From positions 1 through 64,000 of the forward strand of contig NZ_JAFBDH010000006.1 in the NCBI RefSeq assembly GCF_016908115.1: DNA of 64,000 nt, given 5' to 3'. Below the pieces are notes generated by a model. It had not been told where the DNA came from, searched no databases, and saw nothing but the letters and a program-made list of their open reading frames with translations. Each line of letters starts with the position of its first letter. The first letter of the stretch is position 1. This document shows, piece after piece, positions 17,249 through 27,965 of this stretch. The DNA is from Peptoniphilus gorbachii (GTDB lineage: Bacteria; Bacillota; Clostridia; Tissierellales; Peptoniphilaceae). A program made the translations under genes and the position numbers.

Positions 17249-18174
17249 TATTTTCCTCCAATCACATAATATTCTTCAAATTTATTTCCTCGAAGAAAAT
17301 CGTCAATTCCCATGGCACGCTTTCCTGGTGCTTGAATTTTTTTTACAGAAATAGCGCCTTCTAAGCTTTTAATAATTAATTCCTTATCTGATTTTAAAAT
17401 TGTTCCTGGATTTTTATCTGATGAATAATCTATCTCTTCTGCATCAAAAATTTTATAGACCTTGTCATCATAAGTAAACTTTGCTCCATAATGTGGACTA
17501 AGACCTCTTATTTGATTTACAATATTTTCTGATTTGTCATAAAAGTTTAAAAGTAAATCTTCCTTTAAAATTTTCTTGGCATAAGTTTTTTTTGAATCAT
17601 CTTGAGGAGTAAAATTAACTTTATCTTCTTCCACAGCTTTTATAAATTCTTCTATAAGATCTGAACCCATAATAGAAAGTTTATCTTCAAGCTCCCCTGC
17701 ATTCATATCTTTTATTTCAATTTCTTTTACTGAAGAAACAGCGCCAGAATCAAGACCTTCTTCCACTCTCATTAGGCTAACTCCAGTTTTCTCTTTGCCT
17801 TCCATTATAACTCTATTTATTGGAGCCGCTCCTCTAAGGTCTGGAAGTAGTGATGCATGAACATTTACAATGTATTTTTTTGGAAGTTCAATTATTTCCC
17901 TCTTTAAAATTTGTCCATAGGCAACGACAACTATTATGTCTGCATTTACTTCTCTTAATTTTTCTACGGACTCATCTGAATTTACATCATGAGGTTGAAA
18001 AACTTCAAGACCAAGTTCTTCTGCTTTAACTTTTACTGGAGTTTTTGTGAATTTTTTGCCTCTTCCCTTTCTCTTATCTTCTTGGGAAACTACAAGGACA
18101 ACTTCACCTAGTTTATGAAGTCTATCTAAAATAGGAACAGAAAACTCTGGTGTTCCCATAAAAATAAATCTCAT
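17248..18174 (-). CDS. fmt: Methionyl-tRNA formyltransferase
   Basis: Formylates initiator Met-tRNA using 10-formyltetrahydrofolate. The N-terminal formyltransferase domain carries V-N-V-H-A-S-L-L-P-x-x-R-G-A-A-P-I-N near 105-125 (catalytic Asn-His) and the M-G-T-P-E-F start loop. The C-terminal OB-like tRNA-binding domain occupies about 205-308. It abuts def, the enzyme that later removes the formyl group. Confidence 0.96.
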   Translation of the reverse strand: MRFIFMGTPEFSVPILDRLHKLGEVVLVVSQEDKRKGRGKKFTKTPVKVKAEELGLEVFQPHDVNSDESVEKLREVNADIIVVVAYGQILKREIIELPKKYIVNVHASLLPDLRGAAPINRVIMEGKEKTGVSLMRVEEGLDSGAVSSVKEIEIKDMNAGELEDKLSIMGSDLIEEFIKAVEEDKVNFTPQDDSKKTYAKKILKEDLLLNFYDKSENIVNQIRGLSPHYGAKFTYDDKVYKIFDAEEIDYSSDKNPGTILKSDKELIIKSLEGAISVKKIQAPGKRAMGIDDFLRGNKFEEYYVIGGK

Positions 18175-18650
18175 TATTCTTCACTCTCCGCTTCATACAT
18201 TTCAATTGCCTTGTCTGTGTATAAAACCCCGTCTAAGTGATCAACTTCGTGTTGAATAATTCTAGCTAAAAAGTCTTCAGCTTCCATAATTTTTTCTTCG
18301 CCATCTATATCATTGTATTTTACTTTTATATCTTTTGCTCTTTTTACAGTGCCTTGTTTTCCAGGAACAGAAAGGCAGCCTTCCATAGAAACTTCTTCCC
18401 CTTCTTTTTCAAAAATTTCAGGGTTAATCATGTAAAATCTCTTGCCATCTTCTTCATCTCTATTATCTATTACAATAAGTCTTTTCAAAATTCCAACTTG
18501 TGGTGCAGCAAGACCAACGCCATAAGCTACATCCATAGTTTCATACATATCGTCAATTAAAACCTTTAGTCTATCGTTAAAATTTGATACATTTTTTGAT
18601 TTTTTTCTAAGTATTGGATCTCCATCTGTTCTAATTTTTCTAATTGCCAT
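18174..18650 (-). CDS. def: Peptide deformylase
   Basis: Metal-dependent hydrolase that removes the N-formyl group from nascent proteins. The three family motifs are intact: G-V-G-L-A-A-P-Q-V-G near 44, E-G-C-L-S-V-P-G near 90 (Cys ligand), and Q-H-E-V-D-H near 132 (two His ligands and the catalytic Glu). The 158-residue length is that of a type 1 enzyme. It lies 4 bp after priA. Confidence 0.97.
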   Translation of the reverse strand: MAIRKIRTDGDPILRKKSKNVSNFNDRLKVLIDDMYETMDVAYGVGLAAPQVGILKRLIVIDNRDEEDGKRFYMINPEIFEKEGEEVSMEGCLSVPGKQGTVKRAKDIKVKYNDIDGEEKIMEAEDFLARIIQHEVDHLDGVLYTDKAIEMYEAESEE

Positions 18651-18654
18651 TTAA

Positions 18655-20997
18655 TCACCTAAATTCTATATTTAAAAATACTTTATTATCTTCTTCTATC
18701 TTACTGTTAATAATTACCCTTTTAAGCCCATCTATTAACAAAGGTAAATCCTTTGGTCTCACCTTTACTGAAAATTTAGTTCTATTTATGTTTTTTATCT
18801 TTGGCAGCTTAATAAATTTTGTAAGCATTAAATCTAAGTTTTTTATGTCAAGAGACATTTGTCTTAAAAATTTTTCTGCCCAAACTTCAGTTAATTTTTC
18901 GTCAAAAGATGAAAATTCAAGCTCAATTAATTTTGTATAGGGTGGATACAGAAACAATTTTCTCTCTTCAATTTCATAATTGTAAAAATCTTCATAGTCA
19001 CCGCTTGCAGAATATTTTATAATTTCGCTATCTGGACTATAAGTTTGAATAATTACCTGTCCTCTTTTTGATGCGCGACCAGCTCTACCAGAAACTTGAG
19101 TTATAAGTTGGAAGGTCCTTTCCTTGGCCTTGTAGTCGGAAATATATAAAGACATATCTGCTGCCACAATTCCAACTAGAGTTACATTTTCAAAGTCAAA
19201 GCCCTTGGAAACCATTTGAGTTCCAATAATTACATCAGCTTCTCTATTTTTCACAATCTCATAAAATTTATCATAGGAATCTTTTTTTGTTGTTGTATCT
19301 CTATCCATTCGAAGAACTCTCGCCTGTGGAAATAATTTTTTTACTTCTTCTTCAACTTTTTGTGTTCCTACTCCAAACTGCTTAATAAATTTCGAACCGC
19401 AACTTGGACAAACCTTTGGAAGGGCTTTTGTACTTCCACAGTAATGACAGATGAGCCTATTTTTTGCCTTATGATAGGTCATTGATATATCACATTCGTC
19501 ACATTTTATAACTTCTCCACAAGATCTACAAGAAATAAAATTAGAAAAACCGCGACGATTTAAAAATAAAATTATCTGCTCTTTATTTTTTAATTTTTCT
19601 TCAATTGCACTTTTGAGCTCTCTACTAAAAATAGAAATATTTCCCATTATTAGCTCGTCTCTCATATCCACAATTTTTGTATCTGGAAGAAAGGCTCCCT
19701 TTTTTGCCCTATTTTTTAATTCACATAAATTATAAAAATCTTTTTTTGCATAAAAATAGGATTCAACAGATGGTGTTGCAGAACCAAGGACAACTTTTCC
19801 CTTATTCTTCATCCTATTTATTGCAACTTCAATGGTGTCGTATTTTAAATTATCGTGAAATTCATAGGATGAGTCATGAGCTTCGTCAATTATTATCATT
19901 TTTAGATTTTTAAATGGAACAAAAACTGCGCTTCTTACTCCTACAACAATTTTAACTTCGCCATTTAAGACTTTTCTGTACTCGTCATATCTTTCTCCTG
20001 AAGAAAGTTTTGAGTGAATTATTGCAACCCTATCGCCAAACCTTCCTTTAAACCTTTCAATCATTTGGGGAGTGAGACCAATTTCTGGTACAAGAACAAT
20101 AACCTCTCCGCCTTCTTCAATTATTTTTGATGACAGATTAAGGTAGACTTCAGTCTTGCCGCTTCCAGTTAGTCCATGTAAAAGAGATACAACTTTTTTA
20201 GTATTGTTAATACTAGTAAGCGCATTTTGTTGTTCTTCGTTTAAGACCAATTTCTCTCCTGAAAAAATTTTTTCTACTGGATCTCTTTTTATTTCTTTTT
20301 TATATTCACAAATTAAATCTTTTTTTATTAAAGTTTTTATTGGGGAATAAGAAATTCCAAGAAGAGACATGACTTCAACACGAGAGACATCTTTTTTTTC
20401 TTTTATAAAATTAAAAACTTGAGCCTGCTTTTCACTTAAATCCTCTAAATTTTTTGGGTCAAAATTTTCTGAAACTTTAAGGAAATTTACAAGCTTTGGC
20501 TTTACAACAACTAATGAGTCGTAAATGTATTTAATAAAGCCCTTTGCCCTTAATTTTTTTATAATTCTCTTTTCATCTTCATTTAAATCTTCAAAATACT
20601 TATTAAGGTTAATAGAATTTAATTCTTCAAGTCCTTTTCCCTGAGGATATTTTTCTACAATAATTTTCTTTTTTATTTTTTGCAAATTTCCTGGCGGTAA
20701 AATTGGTGCAAAGGCTTTTGAATAACCAATTAAATATCTATTTTTCATCCAAAGGCCAAGTTCAATTAAATCATTTGAAATAATTGGCTCATCATCTAAG
20801 ACAGAATGAATTTCTTTTAACTTATCTAAATGATCACCAGAATAATTTTTATGCAAAAAAAGGACGATACCAACTCGGTAAGACTTGCCAAAATTAACAA
20901 GAACTCTCATACCTCTCTTAACATCATCATTAACTATATAAGTATAAAGTTTATCTATTTTTTGAAAATTATTTTCTATAAAAATATCTGCGAACAT
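18655..20997 (-). CDS. priA: Primosomal replication-restart helicase PriA
   Basis: 3'-5' superfamily-2 helicase that reloads the replisome at stalled forks. An N-terminal DNA-binding domain (about 1-200) precedes the helicase with Walker A G-L-T-G-S-G-K-T-E near 275 and D-E-A-H near 370. A zinc-binding insertion follows with Cys pairs C-R-S-C, C-D-E-C, C-H-Y-C and C-P-S-C near 490-530, then the second RecA lobe and a C-terminal domain. Length 780 residues, within the family range. Confidence 0.96.
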   Translation of the reverse strand: MFADIFIENNFQKIDKLYTYIVNDDVKRGMRVLVNFGKSYRVGIVLFLHKNYSGDHLDKLKEIHSVLDDEPIISNDLIELGLWMKNRYLIGYSKAFAPILPPGNLQKIKKKIIVEKYPQGKGLEELNSINLNKYFEDLNEDEKRIIKKLRAKGFIKYIYDSLVVVKPKLVNFLKVSENFDPKNLEDLSEKQAQVFNFIKEKKDVSRVEVMSLLGISYSPIKTLIKKDLICEYKKEIKRDPVEKIFSGEKLVLNEEQQNALTSINNTKKVVSLLHGLTGSGKTEVYLNLSSKIIEEGGEVIVLVPEIGLTPQMIERFKGRFGDRVAIIHSKLSSGERYDEYRKVLNGEVKIVVGVRSAVFVPFKNLKMIIIDEAHDSSYEFHDNLKYDTIEVAINRMKNKGKVVLGSATPSVESYFYAKKDFYNLCELKNRAKKGAFLPDTKIVDMRDELIMGNISIFSRELKSAIEEKLKNKEQIILFLNRRGFSNFISCRSCGEVIKCDECDISMTYHKAKNRLICHYCGSTKALPKVCPSCGSKFIKQFGVGTQKVEEEVKKLFPQARVLRMDRDTTTKKDSYDKFYEIVKNREADVIIGTQMVSKGFDFENVTLVGIVAADMSLYISDYKAKERTFQLITQVSGRAGRASKRGQVIIQTYSPDSEIIKYSASGDYEDFYNYEIEERKLFLYPPYTKLIELEFSSFDEKLTEVWAEKFLRQMSLDIKNLDLMLTKFIKLPKIKNINRTKFSVKVRPKDLPLLIDGLKRVIINSKIEEDNKVFLNIEFR

Positions 20998-21009
20998 TCT
21001 TCACCTACA

Positions 21010-21033
21010 AAAGAGCTAGATTTCTCTAGCTCA
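21010..21033 (-). terminator. Terminator after coaBC
   Basis: GAGCTAGA, a 4-nt loop and TCTAGCTC form a perfect 8-bp stem followed on the minus strand by TTTTG. It overlaps the coaBC stop codon and lies just before priA, so it probably attenuates rather than fully ends transcription. Confidence 0.6.
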
Positions 21034-22219
21034 TAAGTTTTTTTACTCTATCTAAAATTTCCTTTGCAAGTTCTGATTTACTCATAATTTCTAAATCATC
21101 AGTATTATTTTTGCTAATAATAGAAACTATATTGGTGTCAGTCCCAAAACCTGCTCCCTTTTTCTTAATATTATTTACAACAATCATGTCAAAATTCTTT
21201 TTTACAAGTTTTTCTTTGGCATATTCATAAATATTTGTTGACTCAGCAGCAAATCCTACAATGACTTGATTTTTTTTCAAACTTCCATAATGAGCAGCTA
21301 TGTCTGGATTTTTTTCCATTTCAATTAAATTCATTTGACTGTCATTGCCCTTTTTAATCTTTTCTTCACTGTAAGATTTAGGTCTATAATCACTTGGTGC
21401 TGCAGCTTTTATTAAAACATCACAGTCATCAAAATATTTTCCTACAGCATCAAACATATCCCTTGTAGTTTTTACCCTAACAAAGTTATCAACTTTTGGA
21501 ATATCAATTTTTGTTGGACCGGAAATAAGAGTGACCTTAGCCCCTCTTTTTTTTGCATTATCTGCCAAGGCATATCCCATTTTTCCTGAAGAATAATTTG
21601 AAATAAATCTAACTGGATCAAGAGGTTCAACAGTAGGACCAGCAGTTATAACTACATGTTTACCTTCTAAGTCCTTTTCCATTAGAGCCCTATCTATCTC
21701 GTCAACAATTTCACTTGGCTCTAACATTTTTCCGCTACCATAATCGTTACAAGCCAATAAATCTTCTTTAGTATCTAAAATAATTATTCCTCTTTTTCTT
21801 AGAGTTTCCATATTTTTTTGATTGGCTTCAGAATTTAACATAACAGTATTCATGCCAGGTGCAAGCATAACTTTTGACCTTGATGCCATTAAAACTGTAG
21901 TTAGCATATCATCAGCTATGCCATTTGCAAATTTGCCAATTAAATTAGCAGATGCTGGTGCTATAACTATTATATCTGCCCATTTAGCTAATGAAATGTG
22001 CTCCACATCCATGTTTAGTAATTGATTAAACATTTCTGTGTGGACTACGTTATTTGACATAGTTTGAAAAGTTAGAGGTCTAACGAATTCAGTTGCATTT
22101 TTTGTCATTACAACCTTAACTTCAGCTCCTAATTTTCTAAGCAAACTGCAAATTCCCGGAGATTTATAGGCTGCTATTCCACCTGTTACACCTAGAAGGA
22201 TTTTTTTTCCTTTTAACAT
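21026..22219 (-). CDS. coaBC: Bifunctional phosphopantothenoylcysteine decarboxylase/synthetase
   Basis: Makes 4'-phosphopantetheine from 4'-phosphopantothenate and cysteine on the route to CoA. The N-terminal flavin-dependent CoaC half (about 1-180) has G-V-T-G-G-I-A-A-Y-K and the substrate-binding A-P-G-M-N-T-V-M-L. The CoaB half begins near 185 with V-V-I-T-A-G-P-T-V-E-P-L-D-P-V-R and contains N-P-D-I-A and G-F-A-A-E-S. The 397-residue length is standard. Preceded by rpoZ with a 1-bp gap. Confidence 0.96.
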   Translation of the reverse strand: MLKGKKILLGVTGGIAAYKSPGICSLLRKLGAEVKVVMTKNATEFVRPLTFQTMSNNVVHTEMFNQLLNMDVEHISLAKWADIIVIAPASANLIGKFANGIADDMLTTVLMASRSKVMLAPGMNTVMLNSEANQKNMETLRKRGIIILDTKEDLLACNDYGSGKMLEPSEIVDEIDRALMEKDLEGKHVVITAGPTVEPLDPVRFISNYSSGKMGYALADNAKKRGAKVTLISGPTKIDIPKVDNFVRVKTTRDMFDAVGKYFDDCDVLIKAAAPSDYRPKSYSEEKIKKGNDSQMNLIEMEKNPDIAAHYGSLKKNQVIVGFAAESTNIYEYAKEKLVKKNFDMIVVNNIKKKGAGFGTDTNIVSIISKNNTDDLEIMSKSELAKEILDRVKKLMS

Positions 22220-22220
22220 T

Positions 22221-22523
22221 TTATTCCTCTTCTAGATCTTCTGAATTTAATTCTTTTATTTTTTCTTGTTTAATTTTTTCAATTAACTCTTCTTTTTCCT
22301 CTGCAATTTTCTTTTCATATTGAGAGTCAGATAATTTATCGCCAAATTTAATTTTTCCAGCCATTATTTCTTCAATTGCAATTGTTACTGGTTTTTCACT
22401 ATCTGTATCAATAAGTGGTGGGTTTCCGTCAATTAATTTTCTTGCTCTTTTTGAAACTAAAATTGCAAGTTCATATCTAGAATCTGCCACTTCTTTTAAT
22501 TCTTTAAAAGATGGTATTATCAT
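22221..22523 (-). CDS. rpoZ: RNA polymerase omega subunit
   Basis: Small subunit that helps assemble RNA polymerase. The 100-residue product has the family core R-Y-E-L-A-I-L-V-S-K-R-A-R-K-L followed by K-P-V-T-I-A-I-E-E-I, and a charged Glu/Lys-rich C-terminal tail from about residue 65. It overlaps gmk by 4 bp; the order gmk-rpoZ-coaBC is the classical Firmicutes arrangement. Confidence 0.92.
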   Translation of the reverse strand: MIIPSFKELKEVADSRYELAILVSKRARKLIDGNPPLIDTDSEKPVTIAIEEIMAGKIKFGDKLSDSQYEKKIAEEKEELIEKIKQEKIKELNSEDLEEE

Positions 22524-23140
22524 TTATTTCTCTCCTCTTCTGCTTGAACTTCTTTTTTTATATCCTTGTGCCTTTTTACCCTTAATTTTTCTGCTGCTAT
22601 AATAGTTTCAATATCCTTAACGGCATTATCTATTACATCATTAATAACAAAATAATCATATTCGCCAACAAAGTCAAGTTCCTTAAAGGCATTTCTATAC
22701 CTTGTTTCTATTTCATCTTCCGTTTCTGTGTCTCTCTTAACAAGACGTGATTTAAGCTCGTCCATAGTTGGAGGAATTAAGAATATAAAAACTGCTTCCT
22801 TATATTTCTTTTTTACCTGTAAAGCCCCTTGAACATCAATTTCAAGAAGAACAATCTCACCCTTTTCAATTTCATCAAATACAAACTTTTTTGGGGTTCC
22901 ATAATAGTTCGTATGAACAAAGGCATGTTCTAAGAGCTCATCATTTTCTACCATTTCTTCAAACTCTTCTCTTGTGGCAAAAAAGTAATTCTCGCCATTA
23001 ACTTCACCTGGTCTTGGTGTTCTTGTAGTCACAGAGGTAGAAAAAATTATATCGTCATTGTTTTTCATGAGAGCTTCACTTACAGTTCCCTTTCCAGAAC
23101 CAGAAGGACCTGATAAAACTAATAAAAATCCGCCGTCCAA
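22520..23140 (-). CDS. gmk: Guanylate kinase
   Basis: Phosphorylates GMP to GDP. The P-loop S-G-P-S-G-S-G-K-G-T near 9-18, the GMP-binding S-V-T-T-R-x-P-R-P-G-E and G-x-x-Y-F-F, and the lid region R-L-V-K-R-D-T-E are all present. The start is most likely TTG at 3138-3140 of the 20-23 kb block (position 23140), with GGTGAT 4-5 nt upstream; the nearby ATG is in another frame. It lies 22 bp after yicC. Confidence 0.95.
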   Translation of the reverse strand: MDGGFLLVLSGPSGSGKGTVSEALMKNNDDIIFSTSVTTRTPRPGEVNGENYFFATREEFEEMVENDELLEHAFVHTNYYGTPKKFVFDEIEKGEIVLLEIDVQGALQVKKKYKEAVFIFLIPPTMDELKSRLVKRDTETEDEIETRYRNAFKELDFVGEYDYFVINDVIDNAVKDIETIIAAEKLRVKRHKDIKKEVQAEEERNK

Positions 23141-23162
23141 ATCATCACCATCCTAATAATAA

Positions 23163-24038
23163 CTATTCAACATTTTGCGCTTGTTCACGCAATTTTTCAA
23201 TTTCAGATTTAAGCATTACAACCTTACTTGTAATTTCGATGTCATTTGATTTTGAACCAATTGTATTAGATTCTCTATTGATTTCCTGAATAAGAAAATC
23301 TAATTTCCTGCCTATGGCTCCCTTTGACTTTATTATATCATTAAAATTATCTATATGTATTTTTAATCTAGTAATTTCTTCGTCAATGGAAAGTCTATCT
23401 AGCATAATTGCAATTTCAGTCAAAATTCTATCTTCATCTATTTCCTTTGAGTCTAAATATTCAGAAACTCTATCCCTAAGTCTTTTCTCATTTTCTTTAA
23501 GAGAAATTGGAGCTCTCTTTTCAATAAATGCAGTTAAATTTCTTATTTCTTCTAGTTTAACTAGAAAGTCCTCTTTAATTTTTTCGCCTTCAATGCTTCT
23601 TGCTTCTATAAAATCTTTTGATGCCATTTCAACTACCTTTAGAAGTTCATCTTTTATAAAGTCTCCATCAAATTCTTGTTTCTGAGCTTTAAAAATATTT
23701 GAATCGTCCATTAATTTTGAAAAGGAAAGGTCATCTATAACTCCAAATTTTTCCTGTAAATCTTTACTTATACTAATATACTTATTTAAAAGCTCATAGT
23801 CAACATCAATTTTTACATCACTAGAATCTAAATATTCAAAATTTATAAATACATCTACTTTTCCTCTTTTGATTTTGCTTTTTATAAAAGACTTTACAGA
23901 TTCTTCAGCATACATAATAGAATTTGGCATCCTAACATTTATGTCAAGGTATCTATTGTTTACTGATTTCATTTCCACCTTTATATAAAAATCCTCGCTT
24001 CTCTTTTCAAAAAGGCCGTAGCCAGTCATGCTATTCAT
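23163..24038 (-). CDS. YicC-family endoribonuclease-type protein
   Basis: 291 residues with the N-terminal M-N-S-M-T-G-Y-G signature and the C-terminal conserved stretch containing E-I-N-R-E-S-N-T-I-G-S-K. These are diagnostic of the YicC/YloC family, members of which were shown to act as endoribonucleases in RNA decay. Glu/Asp-rich helical middle. It sits upstream of gmk as in Bacillus (yloC). Confidence 0.92.
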   Translation of the reverse strand: MNSMTGYGLFEKRSEDFYIKVEMKSVNNRYLDINVRMPNSIMYAEESVKSFIKSKIKRGKVDVFINFEYLDSSDVKIDVDYELLNKYISISKDLQEKFGVIDDLSFSKLMDDSNIFKAQKQEFDGDFIKDELLKVVEMASKDFIEARSIEGEKIKEDFLVKLEEIRNLTAFIEKRAPISLKENEKRLRDRVSEYLDSKEIDEDRILTEIAIMLDRLSIDEEITRLKIHIDNFNDIIKSKGAIGRKLDFLIQEINRESNTIGSKSNDIEITSKVVMLKSEIEKLREQAQNVE

Positions 24039-24049
24039 AAAAACTCCTC

Positions 24050-24085
24050 ATAAAGAATGAAAAGCACTGTGTAGTGCTTTTCATT
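24050..24085 (-). terminator. Hairpin after leuS, probable weak terminator
   Basis: AATGAAAAGCACT (24056-24068), a GTGT loop and AGTGCTTTTCATT (24073-24085) form a perfect 13-bp stem directly after the leuS stop. Only CTTTA follows on the minus strand, so termination may be partial, and yicC could be reached by read-through. Confidence 0.6.
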
Positions 24086-26497
24086 TTATTTTACAACAAT
24101 ATTTACAATCTTATTTGGAATATAAATTTTCTTAACAATTTTCTTTCCTTCAATGTTTTTCGCAAAAAGTTCATCATTTTCTGCAACTTCAAAGACTTTA
24201 TCTTGTGATGCATCTCTTTCAATTTTTATTGTATATCTAACTTTTCCATTAAATTGAACTGGAATTTCAATTTCATCGTCTATAGTCATTTTTTCATCAT
24301 ATTTAGGCCAAACTTGTTCTGAAAGAATGCCACCTAAATTGCAAACTTCCCACAATTCTTCAGTTATGTGAGGAGCAACTGGATTTAATAAAATTAAGAA
24401 AGTTCTAAAATCTTCTTTAGTAATTTTACCTTTAGAATTAAAATTATTTGAAAGTGTCATAAGTTGTGCAATGGCAGTATTTGCTTTTAAATTAGCATAA
24501 TCTTCAGTAACTTTTTTAATAGTCTTGTGAATTTCAGAAGCTAAATCTTCTGTATACTTATCGCCATCAACAACTATATCTTGTAAATTCCAAACTCTTT
24601 CCAAAAATCTTCTACAGCCCTTTACACCATTTTCTGACCATGGAACTGGCTTTTCAAAATCACCAATAAACATTTCATAACATCTAAGTGTATCGGCACC
24701 ATATTCTCTTACAATGTCATCTGGATTTACAACATTTCCTCTTGATTTTGACATTTTTTCGTTGTTACCACCAAGAATCATACCATGAGATGTTCTCTTT
24801 TGATAAGGTTCTTTAGTTGGAACTGCTCCAATGTCATAGAGGAATTTGTGCCAAAATCTTGAATATAATAAGTGAAGTGTAGTATGTTCCATTCCACCAT
24901 TATACCAGTCTACTGGCATCCAATAATCAAGAGCCTCTTTACTTGCAAGTTCTTTATCATTATGTGGATCTGTGTATCTCAAGAAATACCAAGATGAACC
25001 AGCCCATTGTGGCATAGTATCAGTTTCCCTTTTTGCAGGTCCACCACATTTTGGACATCTTGTGTTAACCCAATCAGTCATCTTTGCAAGTGGTGATTCA
25101 CCTGAATCAGTTGGTTCATAATTTTCAACTTCTGGAAGTAGAAGTGGAAGTTCTTCTTCTGGAAGAGCAACATAACCACATTTTTCGCAGTGAACTATTG
25201 GAATTGGTTCTCCCCAATATCTTTGTCTTGAGAAAACCCAGTCTCTAAGCTTATAATTTATTTTTCTATCGCCAAGATTATTTTCCTCTAGGTAATCTAT
25301 CATCTTAGCAATAGCATCTTTTACTTCTAAGCCATTTAAAATACCAGAGTTAATCATTTTTCCACTAGCAGTTTCTGTGTTTGCCTCTTCACTTACATCT
25401 GAACCTTCGATTACTGGGATAATTTTTAATCCGAATTTCTTTGCAAAGGCATAATCACGATCATCATGAGCAGGAACTGCCATAATTGCACCAGTTCCGT
25501 AAGTCATAAGAACATAATCTGAAATCCAAATTGGTATTTCTTTATTTGTAAGAGGATTTATTGCTTTAATTCCCTTTATTTCCACACCAGTTTTGTCTTT
25601 TTCAAGTTCAGTTCTTTCAAACTCACTTTTCTTAGCACATTCTTCTTTGTAGGCATTTATTTCATCTAAATTTTCTATTTTATCTGCGTGTTTTTCTATT
25701 AAAGGATGTTCTGGCGCAATTACCATATAAGTTGCACCATAAATTGTATCAGGTCTAGTAGTAAAAACTTCAAGTTTTTCATCAAAATCTTTTAAGGAAA
25801 AGTTTATACTTGCCCCTTCACTTCTTCCAATCCAATTTTTTTGTTGAGTGACAACTCTATCTATAAAGTCTAAATCGTCAAGGTCATTAATAAGTCTATC
25901 TGCATATTCAGTAATTTTTAGCATCCATTGACTTTTAACACGTCTTACAACTTCTTCGCCACATCTTTCACATTTTCCACCAACAACTTCTTCGTTGGAA
26001 AGTCCTACTTTACAAGAAGGGCACCAGTTTATTGGCATTTCTTTTTTGTAAGCAAGTCCATGCTTATAAAGTTGAAGGAAAATCCATTGTGTCCATTTAT
26101 AATATTCTGGATCTGTTGTATTAATTTCTCTTGACCAGTCAAAAGAAAATCCAATAGATTTTAGCTGTTCTTTAAAATGTGCAATATTATTTTTTGTAAC
26201 TATAGCAGGATGAATTTTATTTTTTATTGCATAATTTTCTGTTGGAAGACCAAAGGCATCCCATCCCATTGGAAAAAGCACATTATAACCTTGCATTCTT
26301 TTCATTCTTGAAACAATATCAAGAGCTGTATAAGGTCTTGGATGTCCTACATGAAGTCCTTGTCCAGATGGATAAGGAAATTCAACAAGTCCGTAAAATT
26401 TTTCTTTTTCCGAATTATTTTCACAGACAAAGGATTGATGTTCATCCCAAAAGTCTTGCCACTTTTTTTCTATTTCACTTGGTGTATATTTATTCAT
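24086..26497 (-). CDS. leuS: Leucyl-tRNA synthetase
   Basis: Charges tRNA-Leu. Class I signatures are H-V-G-H-P near 46-50 (HIGH variant) and K-M-S-K-S near 570. The CP1 editing domain lies around 220-400 ([10 protein letters not shown]), and a C-x2-C zinc-like region is near 155-175. The 803-residue length is typical for Firmicutes. The 9-bp gap after asnS places both synthetases in one transcript driven by the strong promoter upstream of asnS. No T-box leader is visible. Confidence 0.97.
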   Translation of the reverse strand: MNKYTPSEIEKKWQDFWDEHQSFVCENNSEKEKFYGLVEFPYPSGQGLHVGHPRPYTALDIVSRMKRMQGYNVLFPMGWDAFGLPTENYAIKNKIHPAIVTKNNIAHFKEQLKSIGFSFDWSREINTTDPEYYKWTQWIFLQLYKHGLAYKKEMPINWCPSCKVGLSNEEVVGGKCERCGEEVVRRVKSQWMLKITEYADRLINDLDDLDFIDRVVTQQKNWIGRSEGASINFSLKDFDEKLEVFTTRPDTIYGATYMVIAPEHPLIEKHADKIENLDEINAYKEECAKKSEFERTELEKDKTGVEIKGIKAINPLTNKEIPIWISDYVLMTYGTGAIMAVPAHDDRDYAFAKKFGLKIIPVIEGSDVSEEANTETASGKMINSGILNGLEVKDAIAKMIDYLEENNLGDRKINYKLRDWVFSRQRYWGEPIPIVHCEKCGYVALPEEELPLLLPEVENYEPTDSGESPLAKMTDWVNTRCPKCGGPAKRETDTMPQWAGSSWYFLRYTDPHNDKELASKEALDYWMPVDWYNGGMEHTTLHLLYSRFWHKFLYDIGAVPTKEPYQKRTSHGMILGGNNEKMSKSRGNVVNPDDIVREYGADTLRCYEMFIGDFEKPVPWSENGVKGCRRFLERVWNLQDIVVDGDKYTEDLASEIHKTIKKVTEDYANLKANTAIAQLMTLSNNFNSKGKITKEDFRTFLILLNPVAPHITEELWEVCNLGGILSEQVWPKYDEKMTIDDEIEIPVQFNGKVRYTIKIERDASQDKVFEVAENDELFAKNIEGKKIVKKIYIPNKIVNIVVK

Positions 26498-26505
26498 ATT
26501 AACTC

Positions 26506-27894
26506 CTAAAATTCAGCATTTCCTACTGTTCTTGGAAATGGTATTACATCTCTAATATTTTTCATTCCAGTTATATACATTACCGCTCTTTCAAATCCTA
26601 AGCCATAACCAGAGTGAACAACTGAACCATATCTTCTTAAATCAAGATACCAATCGTAAGTATCCATATTCATACCAATTTTTTTCATTTTATCTTCAAG
26701 AACTTCAAGTCTGTGTTCCCTTTGGCTTCCACCAATTATTTCCCCAACACCTGGTACTAAAAGATCCATTGCTGCAACAGTTTTTTTATCTTCATTTTCA
26801 TACATGTAAAAAGCTTTGATTTCCTTTGGATAGTCTGTTACAAAAACTGGTTTTTTATAAACTTCTTCTGTGATATATCTTTCATGTTCAGTTTGCAGGT
26901 CAATTCCCCAGCTAACTGGATAATTAAATTCTCTATCTGCTTTTTCTAAGATTTCAATAGCTTCTGTATAAGTTATTCTTGCAAATTCATTATCAACAAC
27001 ATTTTGTAGTCTTTCTAAAAGACCCTTATCTATAAAGTTGTTGAAAAATTCCATTTCTTGTGGAGCATTTTCAAGAACATAGGAAATAATGTATTTTAAC
27101 ATTTCTTCTGAAACGTCCATATTTACATTTAAATCTGCAAAGGCCATTTCAGGTTCAATCATCCAAAATTCTGCAGCGTGTCTTTGTGTATTTGAATTTT
27201 CTGCTCTAAATGTAGGTCCAAAAGTGTAAATATTTTTGAAAGCTTCTGCAAAGGCTTCAGCTTCAAGTTGACCTGATACAGTTAAATGAGTTTTCTTGTT
27301 AAAGAAATCTTTTGAGTAATCAACTTCTGTTGGCTCTGACTTTGCAATCTTATCTATATCAAGAGTTGTTACTTGGAACATTTCTCCTGCACCTTCAGCA
27401 TCTGATGTAGTAATTATTGGAGCGTGAACATATACAAATCCCTTTTCTTGGAAGAATTTGTGAATCGCATAAGCAATTAGTGATCTTACTCTAAAAACAG
27501 CATTAAATGTGTTTGCTCTAGGACGCAGATGAGCAATTGTCCTCAAATATTCCATTGTATGTCTCTTCTTTTGAAGTGGATAAGATGGATCAGATGAACA
27601 AATAGCAAGGATTTTATTTGCTTGAAGTTCAAAAGATTGATTCTTACCTGGAGATTTAACAATTTTTCCTGTAACTTCTAAAGAAGAAGAAATTGGATAC
27701 TTTTCAACTTCATCAAAATTATCAAGTTCTTTTCCATAAACTACTTGAATTGGTTTAAAAACTGTTCCATCTGTAAGTTCGATAAAACCAAAATTCTTTG
27801 AAGCTCTACTTGTCTTTATCCAACCACTTAATACTATTTCTTTATCTAAAAAATCTTCTGGATTTTTAAAAATATCTCTAATGCTAATTGACAT
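26506..27894 (-). CDS. asnS: Asparaginyl-tRNA synthetase
   Basis: Class II synthetase charging tRNA-Asn. An N-terminal OB-fold anticodon domain (about 1-110) is followed by the catalytic core with F-R-A-E-N-S-N-T near 228, [10 protein letters not shown] and the motif-3 G-Y-G-L-G-F-E-R-A near 437. The N-T and M-A-F features, and the length of 462, fit AsnRS rather than AspRS. Direct charging here means the GatCAB genes at 43-46 kb are probably used mainly for Gln-tRNA (inference). Confidence 0.95.
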   Translation of the reverse strand: MSISIRDIFKNPEDFLDKEIVLSGWIKTSRASKNFGFIELTDGTVFKPIQVVYGKELDNFDEVEKYPISSSLEVTGKIVKSPGKNQSFELQANKILAICSSDPSYPLQKKRHTMEYLRTIAHLRPRANTFNAVFRVRSLIAYAIHKFFQEKGFVYVHAPIITTSDAEGAGEMFQVTTLDIDKIAKSEPTEVDYSKDFFNKKTHLTVSGQLEAEAFAEAFKNIYTFGPTFRAENSNTQRHAAEFWMIEPEMAFADLNVNMDVSEEMLKYIISYVLENAPQEMEFFNNFIDKGLLERLQNVVDNEFARITYTEAIEILEKADREFNYPVSWGIDLQTEHERYITEEVYKKPVFVTDYPKEIKAFYMYENEDKKTVAAMDLLVPGVGEIIGGSQREHRLEVLEDKMKKIGMNMDTYDWYLDLRRYGSVVHSGYGLGFERAVMYITGMKNIRDVIPFPRTVGNAEF

Positions 27895-27930
27895 AATTCC
27901 TCCTAATTTGTATTCCTTACATAATGTTTA

Positions 27931-27959
27931 AGTATATAATTAAATCCCACATTTGTCAA
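27931..27959 (-). promoter_or_regulatory. Promoter of asnS-leuS
   Basis: On the minus strand TTGACA (27959-27954), an exact 17-bp spacer, and TATACT (27936-27931). This is one of the best sigma-A-type promoters in the window. A good AGGAGG lies just before the asnS ATG. Confidence 0.8.
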
Positions 27960-27965
27960 TTTAAC

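Noticed and set aside
24039-27965. T-box riboswitch sought upstream of the asnS and leuS genes
   Set aside because: The asnS leader between promoter and ATG is only about 30 nt, too short for a T-box, and leuS starts 9 bp after asnS.
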